The notes under the pieces: model-generated
What the model saw: the letters and a program-made list of their open reading frames with translations, nothing else
The model's database searches: none
What the model was told of the DNA's origin: nothing
Translations under genes and position numbers: made by a program
From: an uncultured Rhodospirillales bacterium
GTDB taxonomy: Bacteria > Pseudomonadota > Alphaproteobacteria > Rhodospirillales > Casp-alpha2
NCBI GenBank assembly: GCA_938074585.1
Contig: CALJEW010000332.1
Span: forward strand, 1 to 7,803
Direction: 5' to 3'
DNA length: 7,803 nucleotides
Shown here: in pieces, positions 1-5,700 of the stretch
How positions within the stretch are numbered: position 1 is the first letter of the stretch
Layout: each line of letters begins with the position of its first letter

Positions 1-17
1 CGATCAAGATTAGGCAT
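1..17 (-). CDS. possible start of a gene running off the left edge
   Basis: On the minus strand an ATG at 17-15 is preceded by a purine-rich stretch (GAGGTGGGGGT, plus-strand 18-28) that would make a good ribosome binding site. Only five full codons remain (M-P-N-L-D), so no family can be named. The gene would lie downstream of the phasin on the same strand. It could also be chance, since nothing but the start signal is visible. Confidence 0.3.
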
Positions 18-75
18 ACCCCCACCTCTGTACTGGAACACAAAGCGGCCTTATATGAACTAATAAACTTAACTA

Positions 76-309
76 CTAGTTCTTAATCCTGACTACCATA
101 GCTTGAATTTCGTCGATGTTTGCAGAAAGGCGTGTGTTCAATTTTTCCATGCTGTCTTTGTTGTTAGATGCCATCATGTTCGCTAATTCACTTATGTTCG
201 TGAACGCTGTCTCGAATGCGCTTTTCACAAAGTTAATTTGTGCAGTTTTAGCGCCTTGTGGAGTTTTGCTTTTGGTCAATACGTCGACCGCAGTTTGCGT
301 CTCTTTCAT
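76..309 (-). CDS. C-terminal phasin fragment (77 aa), possible restart
   Basis: This second half of the phasin is in the same frame as the first. Its ATG (309-307) lies one codon (ACA) after the TAA that ends the upstream half, a geometry that could allow termination-coupled restart, although no Shine-Dalgarno sequence is visible. The peptide has the phasin pattern of helical repeats: a KSAFETAFTNISELANMM segment (about residues 29-46) and a charged tail with KLNTRL and IDEIQAM. The absence of decay in this half suggests that the stop is recent, an artefact, or bypassed. Whether it is made as a separate peptide cannot be told from sequence. Confidence 0.4.
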   Translation of the reverse strand: MKETQTAVDVLTKSKTPQGAKTAQINFVKSAFETAFTNISELANMMASNNKDSMEKLNTRLSANIDEIQAMVVRIKN

Positions 310-312
310 TGT

Positions 313-555
313 TTATTGCAAAATTTCAGTTTGGCGCTGAGCTAAAGCTTTTAAGCTTTCTGTTGTAGCTTGGTTTGCATCAGTTATAGCTTTGATGTTT
401 TTCTGTTGAGTATTGACAACGGCGTCAACATCAACAGATGGAATGTTGATATCTTTTGTCATCTTTGAGAAATCAGCAGTAAATTTAGAAGGATCGAAGT
501 CTGCTGTAAATTTGCTCATGTCAAACGCTTGAAATGGATTTGATGCTTTAGTCAT
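313..555 (-). CDS. N-terminal phasin fragment (80 aa)
   Basis: This is the translatable first half of the interrupted phasin, with an intact ribosome binding site (GGAGA, seven bases before the ATG at 555-553). It carries the leader TKASNPFQAFD, two copies of the heptapeptide SKFTADF at residues 14-20 and 23-29, then the first helical segment rich in Q, N and A that ends at EILQ before the TAA. Phasins bind granules through amphipathic helices, so an 80-residue piece might still associate with granules, but this is inference. It would lack the second half of the helical bundle. Confidence 0.5.
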   Translation of the reverse strand: MTKASNPFQAFDMSKFTADFDPSKFTADFSKMTKDINIPSVDVDAVVNTQQKNIKAITDANQATTESLKALAQRQTEILQ

Positions 556-625
556 TTTGTTTCTCCATAAATCTTGAATAGGCAGTGAACTAATTATATT
601 GTAGCGCAGCATGTATCTTGCTGTT

Positions 626-654
626 CTTGTAGATAGTTCCAACAGCGCTGTCAA
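626..654 (-). promoter_or_regulatory. sigma70-type promoter for the phasin gene
   Basis: On the minus strand TTGACA (654-649) and TACAAG (631-626) are separated by 17 bases, giving a consensus -35 and a fair -10. Transcription would start near 620, about 65 bases before the phasin ATG. A perfect 10-bp palindrome, ACAGCGCTGT (642-651), covers the end of the -35 and the start of the spacer. A second -10-like TATAAT (598-593) lies downstream but with a poor -35. Confidence 0.5.
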
Positions 655-659
655 TAAAA

Positions 660-676
660 ATTGTGCATTGCACAAT
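660..676. promoter_or_regulatory. inverted repeat upstream of the phasin promoter, PhaR-like operator candidate
   Basis: ATTGTGC and GCACAAT flank ATT, a perfect 7+7 repeat, six bases upstream of the phasin -35 box. The centre reads TGC-ATT-GCA. PhaR, the PHA-responsive repressor of phasin genes, is reported to bind TGC/GCA-type sites (CTGC-N3/4-GCAG in Paracoccus), so the match fits a phasin control site, but assigning PhaR is inference. The inner GCATTGCA recurs upstream of hldD. Confidence 0.45.
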
Positions 677-725
677 AAAAATGTGCGTCTGCGAAATAAT
701 GGAGTAAATTTGAAGGGGGCTGTGA

Positions 726-1541
726 TTAACTCGCTAATTCTTCTGAACGCTTTTTGGCTGCTGCAACGGCTTTTATCATCAACTGTTGCATGCCGCCATC
801 GGCCATTAACACCGCAAGGGCTTCAGCCGTTGTACCGGCTGGGCTGGTTACATTTATACGCAGCGTTGTTGGTGTTTCATCGGATTGGCGCATGAGTTCA
901 CCCGCCCCAGAAACGGTTTCACGGGCTAGGCGCTCTGCTAATGCGTCCGGAAGGCCTGCTTGTTTTCCAGCTTCTGCCATTGCTTCCACCAATAAAAAGA
1001 CATAGGCTGGGCCACCACCTGAAAGAGCCGTGACACTATCGATCATGCCTTCGTCGTCAACCCATTCAACATTTCCAACAGATTTTAACAGCTCATCACA
1101 GGCTCTGCGTTGAGTCTCCGTTACTAAAGCATTGGGATACGCAACTGTTATTCCACGGCGAACAGCTGCGGGGGTATTGGGCATGGCACGGATGATAATT
1201 GCATCATCACCTAAATTCTTTTGGAAATAGCTAACCGGTTTTCCAGCAGCTATGGATAAAAAGGCGGTTTTGGGGCCAGCATAGCGTGCATATTGGGACG
1301 CTACTTTATCCATCATTTGCGGTTTTACGGCAAAAACAACAAAATCAGGGTCATTGTCGGCTGCCAAGTCCGTTGGTGCAGCATGCGTTTGGACACCATA
1401 CTTAGCGTGTAATTTTGCTGCGGTTTCCTCATTTGGCTCTACAATAGTGATATCAGACGGCATCATGCCGCGTTCCAGCCATCCTGAAAGCATGGCTTCT
1501 CCCATTTTCCCACATCCGGCCAGCACTAATGTTTTTGACAT
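726..1541 (-). CDS. proC: pyrroline-5-carboxylate reductase
   Basis: ProC catalyses the last step of proline synthesis, reducing 1-pyrroline-5-carboxylate to proline with NAD(P)H in the cytoplasm. The 271-residue length is normal. Visible motifs are the Rossmann glycine loop GCGKMG (residues 9-14), the beta-strand AVKPQ (71-75), RAMPNTPA (118-125), and the P5CR C-terminal signature VTALSGGGPAY (170-180) followed by TSPAGTTAEAL (232-242). The ATG at 1541 is chosen over a TTG one codon upstream because AGGA sits six bases before it and the glycine loop is then in the usual place. The gene lies 38 bases downstream of the YbjN-family gene on the same strand and is probably co-transcribed with it. 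Identification is secure; no key motif is missing. Confidence 0.96.
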   Translation of the reverse strand: MSKTLVLAGCGKMGEAMLSGWLERGMMPSDITIVEPNEETAAKLHAKYGVQTHAAPTDLAADNDPDFVVFAVKPQMMDKVASQYARYAGPKTAFLSIAAGKPVSYFQKNLGDDAIIIRAMPNTPAAVRRGITVAYPNALVTETQRRACDELLKSVGNVEWVDDEGMIDSVTALSGGGPAYVFLLVEAMAEAGKQAGLPDALAERLARETVSGAGELMRQSDETPTTLRINVTSPAGTTAEALAVLMADGGMQQLMIKAVAAAKKRSEELAS

Positions 1542-1579
1542 CAAAAATCCTAATATCTATCGATAATATATTGTTTTGC

Positions 1580-2083
1580 TTAAGCCTCGCCAATTGTGTC
1601 GATCATCGCAGCTTTGATTGCTTCTGGTGCTGTTTTTCCACCCCAAATGACATATTGGAAGGCGGGGTAAAAGCGCTCGCACTCAGAAACTGCGGTTTCA
1701 ACTAAATCTTCCATTTGCTCAATCGCGGGGCCTTTTGCTCCACGGAAAGGAATTGCATGGCGATACATAGGTAATCCTTCATCGCTCCAAACAGTGAAGT
1801 GGCCCAGCCACATCCGGTCATTGACCAAGGCAAGCAACTCATATGCCTGAGGGCGCTGCTCTTTGGTTACCCGCATGTCAAAAGCACAGGTGAAATGAAT
1901 GGCTTCCATTTCCTCATTCCAAGCGAAATAGAGGCTGTAATCGCACCACGTTCCAGGAACTTGAACGGCCATTTCTTGATCGTTCCGACGATCAAAAATC
2001 CATTCATTAATCTCCACAATTTTTTCAACGATATCTAATGGATTTCCATCTAAAATATCTTCAGATGTGTCGGTCTCTATCAT
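1580..2083 (-). CDS. YbjN domain-containing protein
   Basis: This 167-residue acidic protein has no signal peptide or membrane segment and should be cytoplasmic. It resembles the YbjN family (type III secretion chaperone-like fold), which is commonly found beside proC in alphaproteobacteria. Typical family features are the N-terminal NPLDIVEKIVEI helix, a beta-rich centre (WCDYSLYFAWNEEMEAIHFTCAFDMRV) around residues 46-72, the NDRMWLGHFTVWSDEGLPMYRHAI stretch near residues 88-111, and a C-terminal helix with FYPAFQYVIWGGK. The biochemical role is unknown; E. coli YbjN has been linked to motility and stress phenotypes. The start is supported by GGGAAG six bases upstream of the ATG. It is probably the first gene of a two-gene transcript with proC. 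Confidence 0.88.
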   Translation of the reverse strand: MIETDTSEDILDGNPLDIVEKIVEINEWIFDRRNDQEMAVQVPGTWCDYSLYFAWNEEMEAIHFTCAFDMRVTKEQRPQAYELLALVNDRMWLGHFTVWSDEGLPMYRHAIPFRGAKGPAIEQMEDLVETAVSECERFYPAFQYVIWGGKTAPEAIKAAMIDTIGEA

Positions 2084-2147
2084 GATCCGCTTCCCCTATA
2101 AGCTTATTTGGGAACAAATTTAGATCGATTGCTGAATGATCATTACA

Positions 2148-2176
2148 TTTATGGAATTATCTATATATAGTGCCAA
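2148..2176 (-). promoter_or_regulatory. promoter for the ybjN-type gene and proC
   Basis: On the minus strand TTGGCA (2176-2171) and CATAAA (2153-2148) are 17 bases apart, with an AT-rich spacer. The start would fall near 2141, leaving a leader of about 57 bases before the ATG at 2083. A perfect palindrome, AATGATCATT (2135-2144), sits over that predicted start and could be an operator. The assignment rests on box similarity and position only. Confidence 0.42.
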
Positions 2177-2187
2177 GGCTCTCGATC

Positions 2188-2203
2188 TCTACTAATTGTA
2201 GAT
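2188..2203 (+). other. solitary hairpin matching the Cas12a repeat core
   Basis: TCTAC and GTAGA pair across the loop TAATT, followed by T, giving the 16-base form TCTACT-nnnn-GTAGAT characteristic of the 3' end of type V-A CRISPR repeats. The usual AATT just 5' of the stem is replaced by GATC. No second copy lies nearby, so this is not an array. A longer pairing, AAGGC (2175-2179) with GCCTT (2205-2209), closes around it on either strand. It also lies 11 bases upstream of the -35 of the ybjN promoter, so it may simply be a protein-binding inverted repeat. Confidence 0.45.
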
Positions 2204-2275
2204 TGCCTTAAGGGCGGCAGAGGTGCAAGGATCAAGTTAGGGACAAACCGAGATTAATGTGGATAAAATTATTGA

Positions 2276-2311
2276 CCCTGTAATACGCAGAATTATGGGC
2301 CGCTTACAGGG
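2276..2311 (-). terminator. 8+8 inverted repeat downstream of ubiK, possible terminator
   Basis: CCCTGTAA (2276-2283) and TTACAGGG (2304-2311) are perfect complements across a 20-base loop. On the minus strand the repeat lies 54 bases after the ubiK stop and is followed by the AT-rich TCAATAATTTTA, which lacks a solid T-run. It may be a weak terminator for ubiK, an operator, or part of a structured RNA. Confidence 0.33.
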
Positions 2312-2365
2312 GTTGAGTCTTTATAGATTAAGATTAATGACTTTAATAGGTGCATTTGAGTCCAA

Positions 2366-2659
2366 TTAGTCTTTGGCTTTAGATGCCTTGGCTTTAAATT
2401 TTGGTATTCCTTGATTCGCAATCTGGGCTTCCAAAGCAGCAATTCGCTTTTCTTGTTTCTCTTGTTCGGTACGGGCCGCAATCGCAACCGCCTTCATAGC
2501 GTCAAATTCATCGCGGTGGACCAATTCCATTTCGCTTAATAAACGAACCAATTGTTGGCGCACAGAAGCTTCGATTTCAGATTTGACACCAACCAACGTG
2601 GATACAGCCCCGTTGGCAACTTTTGCTAAATCATCCAGAATTCGACTGTTAGTTTGCAT
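2366..2659 (-). CDS. ubiK: ubiquinone biosynthesis accessory factor UbiK (BMFP domain)
   Basis: UbiK (formerly YqiC) is a small membrane-associated coiled-coil protein that helps aerobic ubiquinone synthesis, in E. coli together with UbiJ. This 97-residue protein has the family layout: an N-terminal amphipathic helix (RILDDLAKVANGAVSTLVG, residues 5-23), a middle segment with VRQQLVRLLSEMELVHRDEFDAM (about 33-55), a C-terminal coiled coil (EQEKQEKRIAALEAQI, about 69-84), and a lysine-rich tail. The start at 2659 is supported by AGGA nine bases upstream. The gene is divergent from hldD across 143 bases, with a TATATA element (2691-2686, minus strand) as a plausible -10 but no clear -35. The family call is good; the function is inferred from homologues. 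Confidence 0.85.
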   Translation of the reverse strand: MQTNSRILDDLAKVANGAVSTLVGVKSEIEASVRQQLVRLLSEMELVHRDEFDAMKAVAIAARTEQEKQEKRIAALEAQIANQGIPKFKAKASKAKD

Positions 2660-2735
2660 GTGGCTTCATCCTATTCCATCCGTGCATATATAGGGTCGCA
2701 ACACTAATTATGGGTCTATGTGCCCAGATTTTCAA

Positions 2736-2769
2736 GCATTGCATCTCTTGCAGGTCTACGATGCAATGC
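2736..2769. promoter_or_regulatory. 9+9 inverted repeat around the hldD -35 region, operator candidate
   Basis: GCATTGCAT (2736-2744) and ATGCAATGC (2761-2769) are perfect complements 16 bases apart. The -35 box lies between the arms and the right arm fills the spacer up to the base before the -10. A protein bound here would cover the promoter, so repression is the simplest reading (inference). The arm word GCATTGCA also occurs at 665-672 in front of the phasin gene. Confidence 0.5.
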
Positions 2770-2776
2770 CTATAAG
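2748..2776 (+). promoter_or_regulatory. promoter for the hldD-lgt-methyltransferase-pgeF operon
   Basis: TTGCAG (2748-2753) and TATAAG (2771-2776) are 17 bases apart. The -10 is close to consensus and the -35 matches only in TTG, which fits a promoter of moderate strength or one under control. Transcription would start near 2783, about 20 bases before the preferred hldD start. Confidence 0.5.
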
Positions 2777-2802
2777 AACTTATACTTTGAATGGGGTTGA
2801 AG

Positions 2803-3789
2803 ATGTACGTTGTTACCGGTGGCGCAGGGTTTATTGGATCAAACATTGTTCGTGGATTGGCAGAACGGGGCTTAGGCCCAATTGTTGTTGTTGATTGGCT
2901 GAAGGATGATGAGCGTTGGCGCAACATTGCCAAGCATGAACTAGCCGACATCGTTTTACCTGAAAACTTACTCTCCTTTTTAGAACTAAACACCTCAAGC
3001 CTTAAAGCGGTCATTCATATGGGGGCGATTTCAGCCACCACAGAGCGAGATGCCGATTTGATTATCGCTAATAACTATCAGTATCCCATTGATTTATGGC
3101 GGTGGTGTGCGGGCAATGATGTGCGTTTAATTTATGCATCATCCGCAGCGACCTATGGCAATGGAGCCCTAGGCTTTGATGATGATGAAGCCATTGATGC
3201 GTTGGCCGAGCTTCAGCCCTTAAACGCTTATGGCTGGAGTAAGCATTTGTTTGACCGTAAAGTTGCCCGAATGATTGAAGATGGCGAACCGCGCCCACCG
3301 CAATGGGTCGGACTTAAATTCTTCAATGTGTATGGCCCTAATGAATACCATAAAGGCCGTATGGCGAGTGTCGTTTCACAAATCCACCCAACAGCCGTGA
3401 AAGGTGAAACTTGCCTATTGTTCAAATCGCATCACCCGGATTATGAAGACGGGGGGCAATTGCGAGACTTTATTTGGGTTGGGGATTGCGTCGATATAGT
3501 TTTGTGGCTTTTAGAAAACCGGAATGTTAGCGGTTTGTTTAATTGCGGCACCGGAAAAGCCCGCAGCTTTTCTGATTTGGCCCGCGCTGTTTATGCGGCG
3601 CTAGATAAAAATGCAGATATTAAATTTATCGACACGCCTGAAGACATCCGCGATAAATACCAATATTTCACTCAGGCTCGGATGGACCGATTGATAGAAT
3701 CTGGATACACCAAGCCCATGACGTCGCTTGAAGATGGGGTGAGTGAGTATGTGCAAAAATATCTAAATGCTGATGATCCATATTGTTGA
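2803..3789 (+). CDS. hldD: ADP-L-glycero-D-manno-heptose 6-epimerase
   Basis: HldD (RfaD) converts ADP-D-glycero- to ADP-L-glycero-D-manno-heptose with tightly bound NADP, the last step in making the heptose donor for the LPS inner core. It is a short-chain dehydrogenase/reductase of 328 residues, slightly longer than E. coli HldD. Visible motifs are the nucleotide-binding TGGAGFIG (residues 5-12), HMGAISATTERDAD (72-85), the SSAATYG strand (113-119), the catalytic YxxxK as YGWSK (143-147), FFNVYGPNEYHKGRMASV (173-190), which is diagnostic for HldD within the family, and RDFIWVGD (221-228). The start at 2803 is preferred over an ATG at 2791: the protein then begins MYVVTGGAGF like its homologues, and GGGG precedes it at a usable distance. 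It is the first gene of the operon; lgt follows after 16 bases. Confidence 0.93.
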   Translation: MYVVTGGAGFIGSNIVRGLAERGLGPIVVVDWLKDDERWRNIAKHELADIVLPENLLSFLELNTSSLKAVIHMGAISATTERDADLIIANNYQYPIDLWRWCAGNDVRLIYASSAATYGNGALGFDDDEAIDALAELQPLNAYGWSKHLFDRKVARMIEDGEPRPPQWVGLKFFNVYGPNEYHKGRMASVVSQIHPTAVKGETCLLFKSHHPDYEDGGQLRDFIWVGDCVDIVLWLLENRNVSGLFNCGTGKARSFSDLARAVYAALDKNADIKFIDTPEDIRDKYQYFTQARMDRLIESGYTKPMTSLEDGVSEYVQKYLNADDPYC

Positions 3790-3805
3790 GCAGGGCGTAA
3801 ATTAA

Positions 3806-4603
3806 ATGTTTTTAGCACTCCTTTTTCCCGCCATTGATCCGGTCTTAATTGAATTTGGACCGCTTGCTGTGCGTTGGTATTCCTTGGCTTATATAGCGGG
3901 CTTGCTTTTAGGCTGCGTGTACATGGGGCGATTGGCCCAGCGCATGCCCGATGTCTTATCCGCCGATGTCGCCATGGACTTCATGACTTGGGCGACGGTT
4001 GGGGTGATTTTAGGTGGACGTGTTGGCTACATTTTGTTCTATAAGCCCGCTTTCTATCTAGATAACCCGATGCAAATGATGTATGTTTGGCAAGGGGGCA
4101 TGTCGTTCCATGGCGGGCTCCTAGGCGTTGTGTTGGCTGGACTTTTGTATACCCGGCGTCAAAAAATCCCCGCTTTAGTATTTGCCGATATTGTTGCATG
4201 TGCGGCCCCCATTGGTTTGTTCTTTGGCCGCATTGCAAACTTTATAAACAGCGAGCTTTATGGGCGAATTACCGATGTGCCCTGGGCCTTCGTATTTCCA
4301 AATGGTGGACCACAACCGCGCCACCCCAGCCAATTGTACGAAGCGGCCTTAGAGGGGTTGGTTTTATTTATACTGGTCAACGTTTTATGGCGTACAGAAT
4401 TTGTTCGTAATCGACCAGGCTTTGCCGCCAGTGTCTTCATATTGGGCTATGCAGCCGCCCGAAGCACGGTTGAACTGTTCCGCCAACCCGATGCTCATAT
4501 AGGTTTTTTGTTTTTGGGTAGCACTATGGGACAATGGTTATCAGTGCCAATGATATTGGTTGGTTTGTTCTTTTTGATAAGATCATGGAGACTTACCACA
4601 TGA
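3806..4603 (+). CDS. lgt: prolipoprotein diacylglyceryl transferase
   Basis: Lgt is an inner-membrane enzyme that transfers diacylglycerol from phosphatidylglycerol to the lipobox cysteine of prolipoproteins, the first step of lipoprotein maturation. The 265-residue protein has the expected series of hydrophobic segments. Family motifs are present: GGRVGYILFY (70-79), the WQGGMSFHGG loop with His102 (95-104), the Lgt signature GRIANFINSELYGR (141-154) with Arg142 and Asn145, RHPSQLYEA (172-180), and ELFRQPDAH (223-231), whose arginine probably corresponds to the essential Arg239 of E. coli. The gene is second in the operon and its stop overlaps the start of the next gene (ATGA). At least one downstream product in the window carries a lipobox and would be a substrate. 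Confidence 0.97.
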   Translation: MFLALLFPAIDPVLIEFGPLAVRWYSLAYIAGLLLGCVYMGRLAQRMPDVLSADVAMDFMTWATVGVILGGRVGYILFYKPAFYLDNPMQMMYVWQGGMSFHGGLLGVVLAGLLYTRRQKIPALVFADIVACAAPIGLFFGRIANFINSELYGRITDVPWAFVFPNGGPQPRHPSQLYEAALEGLVLFILVNVLWRTEFVRNRPGFAASVFILGYAAARSTVELFRQPDAHIGFLFLGSTMGQWLSVPMILVGLFFLIRSWRLTT

Positions 4604-5682
4604 GCGGATTATTAGATCATTTAAAGCAGCAGATATCGGCGGATGGCGCGGTGACTGTGGCTAATTATATGACTGAATGTTTGGCGAACCCTGAATATGG
4701 TTATTACATTCTTAATGAACCATTTGGGGTCAGTGGCGACTTTGTAACAGCCCCTGAAATATCACAAATGTTTGGAGAGTTGCTGGGGTTGTGGGCGGTT
4801 CATCAATGGCATGCTATGGACAAACCAAAATCGTTTAATTTGATTGAATTGGGACCGGGGCGGGGAACTTTAATGTCGGATGCCTTGCGTGCCGCTGGTG
4901 GATTACCTGAATTTATGACGGGGTTAAATGTCCATCTGGTTGAAACAAGTAGGCGGTTGCGGGGCTTTCAAAAGCAAGTCCTAAACCCCTTTTCCCCTTC
5001 ATGGCACGATGAAATCTCAAGCTTGCCCGACGGGCCGTTTATTGTCATTGCAAATGAATTTTTCGATGCGCTACCTATCCATCAGTTTGAATACACGGAG
5101 CATGGTTGGCTGGAGCGCCGGGTGGGAGTTGCGGATGGTCAATTGGCGTTTACGCCATGGCCATCGAGCTTTTCAATCGAAGCTGATGTGAGTTCTGTTG
5201 GGCAGCCCCGAATTGGCGACATTTTTGAAGTTTCCCCCGAGTCGCGTCAAATTGCCTCAGAATTGGCGGCGCGCTGTAAATTACAACCCGGGTGTGCACT
5301 GTTCATCGATTATGGGCATTCGCGGAGCGGGTTTGGCGATACGTTACAAGCGGTCAAAGCGCATGCCTATGCTGATGTATTAAAAACACCGGGCGATGCT
5401 GATTTGACCGCGCATGTGGATTTTGAAGCCCTTGCTAAATCCGCAGCTCGGGCCGGGGCTATTGCGTATGGATCGGAACTCCAATGTCAGTTTTTGAAAG
5501 CGCTTGGAATTCACGAGCGCACAGATATTTTATCGGCTCGCGCAACGCCGGATCAGTTGGCGCAACTAAAGAGCGGGCGAGATCGATTGATCGGTGGCGA
5601 CCAAATGGGAAATCTGTTTAAAGTTTTAGCGATTGCATCCCCCGATTTACCGCCACCATCAGGGTTTCAAGTTAACGCATAA
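4600..5682 (+). CDS. NDUFAF7/MidA-family SAM-dependent methyltransferase (DUF185, COG1565)
   Basis: This is a class I SAM-dependent methyltransferase of the family that includes mitochondrial NDUFAF7 (MidA), which dimethylates an arginine of complex I subunit NDUFS2. The bacterial role is not established. The 360 residues show SGDFVTAPEISQMFGE (45-60), the SAM-binding loop ELGPGRG (83-89), NEFFDALPIHQF (152-163), FIDYGH (235-240), DLTAHVDF (268-275) and the C-terminal MGNLFKVL (336-343), all typical of the family in this order. The start at 4600 is chosen because its ATG overlaps the lgt stop (ATGA) and GGAG lies nine bases before it; ATGs at 4534 and 4585 are possible but less well supported. 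The location between lgt and pgeF is a common alphaproteobacterial arrangement. pgeF follows after 18 bases. Confidence 0.9.
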   Translation: MSGLLDHLKQQISADGAVTVANYMTECLANPEYGYYILNEPFGVSGDFVTAPEISQMFGELLGLWAVHQWHAMDKPKSFNLIELGPGRGTLMSDALRAAGGLPEFMTGLNVHLVETSRRLRGFQKQVLNPFSPSWHDEISSLPDGPFIVIANEFFDALPIHQFEYTEHGWLERRVGVADGQLAFTPWPSSFSIEADVSSVGQPRIGDIFEVSPESRQIASELAARCKLQPGCALFIDYGHSRSGFGDTLQAVKAHAYADVLKTPGDADLTAHVDFEALAKSAARAGAIAYGSELQCQFLKALGIHERTDILSARATPDQLAQLKSGRDRLIGGDQMGNLFKVLAIASPDLPPPSGFQVNA

Positions 5683-5700
5683 GTCTGGTACACTTAGCAC

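Larger units (their letters stand above)
76..555 (-). pseudogene. phasin family protein, interrupted by one in-frame stop
   Basis: Phasins coat polyhydroxyalkanoate (PHA) storage granules and control their number and size; the alphaproteobacterial Phasin_2 type is a helical protein of about 150 residues. Read through, this frame gives about 158 residues, the normal length. The start at 555 is chosen because GGAGA lies just upstream with good spacing and because the product opens with a typical TKASNPFQAFD segment; a longer upstream extension to 675 would run through the promoter region. The frame is broken at 313-315 by TAA in the context L-Q-stop-T-M-K-E-T-Q, and continues without any frameshift to a TAG at 76-78. 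One C-to-T change (CAA to TAA) would explain it. TAA is the normal stop of several neighbours (proC, ybjN, ubiK, pgeF-downstream lipoprotein), so it is not reassigned. A sequencing error or tolerated readthrough remain possible. Confidence 0.72.
2084..2365. other. 282-base intergenic stretch between ubiK and the ybjN-type gene
   Basis: No convincing coding frame covers this gap. From left to right it holds the leader and promoter of the ybjN-type gene, a TATATATAG run (2162-2170), the TCTAC/GTAGA hairpin, a purine-rich section (2210-2250), and an 8+8 inverted repeat at 2276-2311. The gap is long for such a compact region, so a small RNA is possible, but no clear promoter-terminator pair defines one. 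Confidence 0.4.

Noticed and set aside
65..90. AACTA/TAGTT and TTAA repeats after the phasin stop as a terminator
   Set aside because: The stem is too short and AT-rich and no T-run follows on the minus strand.
313..315. TAA read as a sense codon (recoded stop)
   Set aside because: Several intact genes in the window end in TAA at their normal family length, so genome-wide reassignment is not supported.
624..634. TTCTTGTAGAT, resembling the end of a Cas12a repeat
   Set aside because: There is no upstream TCTAC to form the stem, so it is not a second repeat copy. It falls in the phasin promoter.
611..895. Plus-strand open frame of 94 codons
   Set aside because: It covers the phasin promoter and then the antisense of proC, has a composition unlike a protein, and resembles no family.
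2649..3014. Minus-strand open frame of 121 codons across the ubiK-hldD gap
   Set aside because: Most of it is antisense to the well-supported hldD and it overlaps the ubiK start and the operon promoter.
4087..4410. Plus-strand open frame of 107 codons inside lgt
   Set aside because: It is the alternative frame of lgt; the Lgt motifs lie in the other frame and this one lacks a ribosome binding site.
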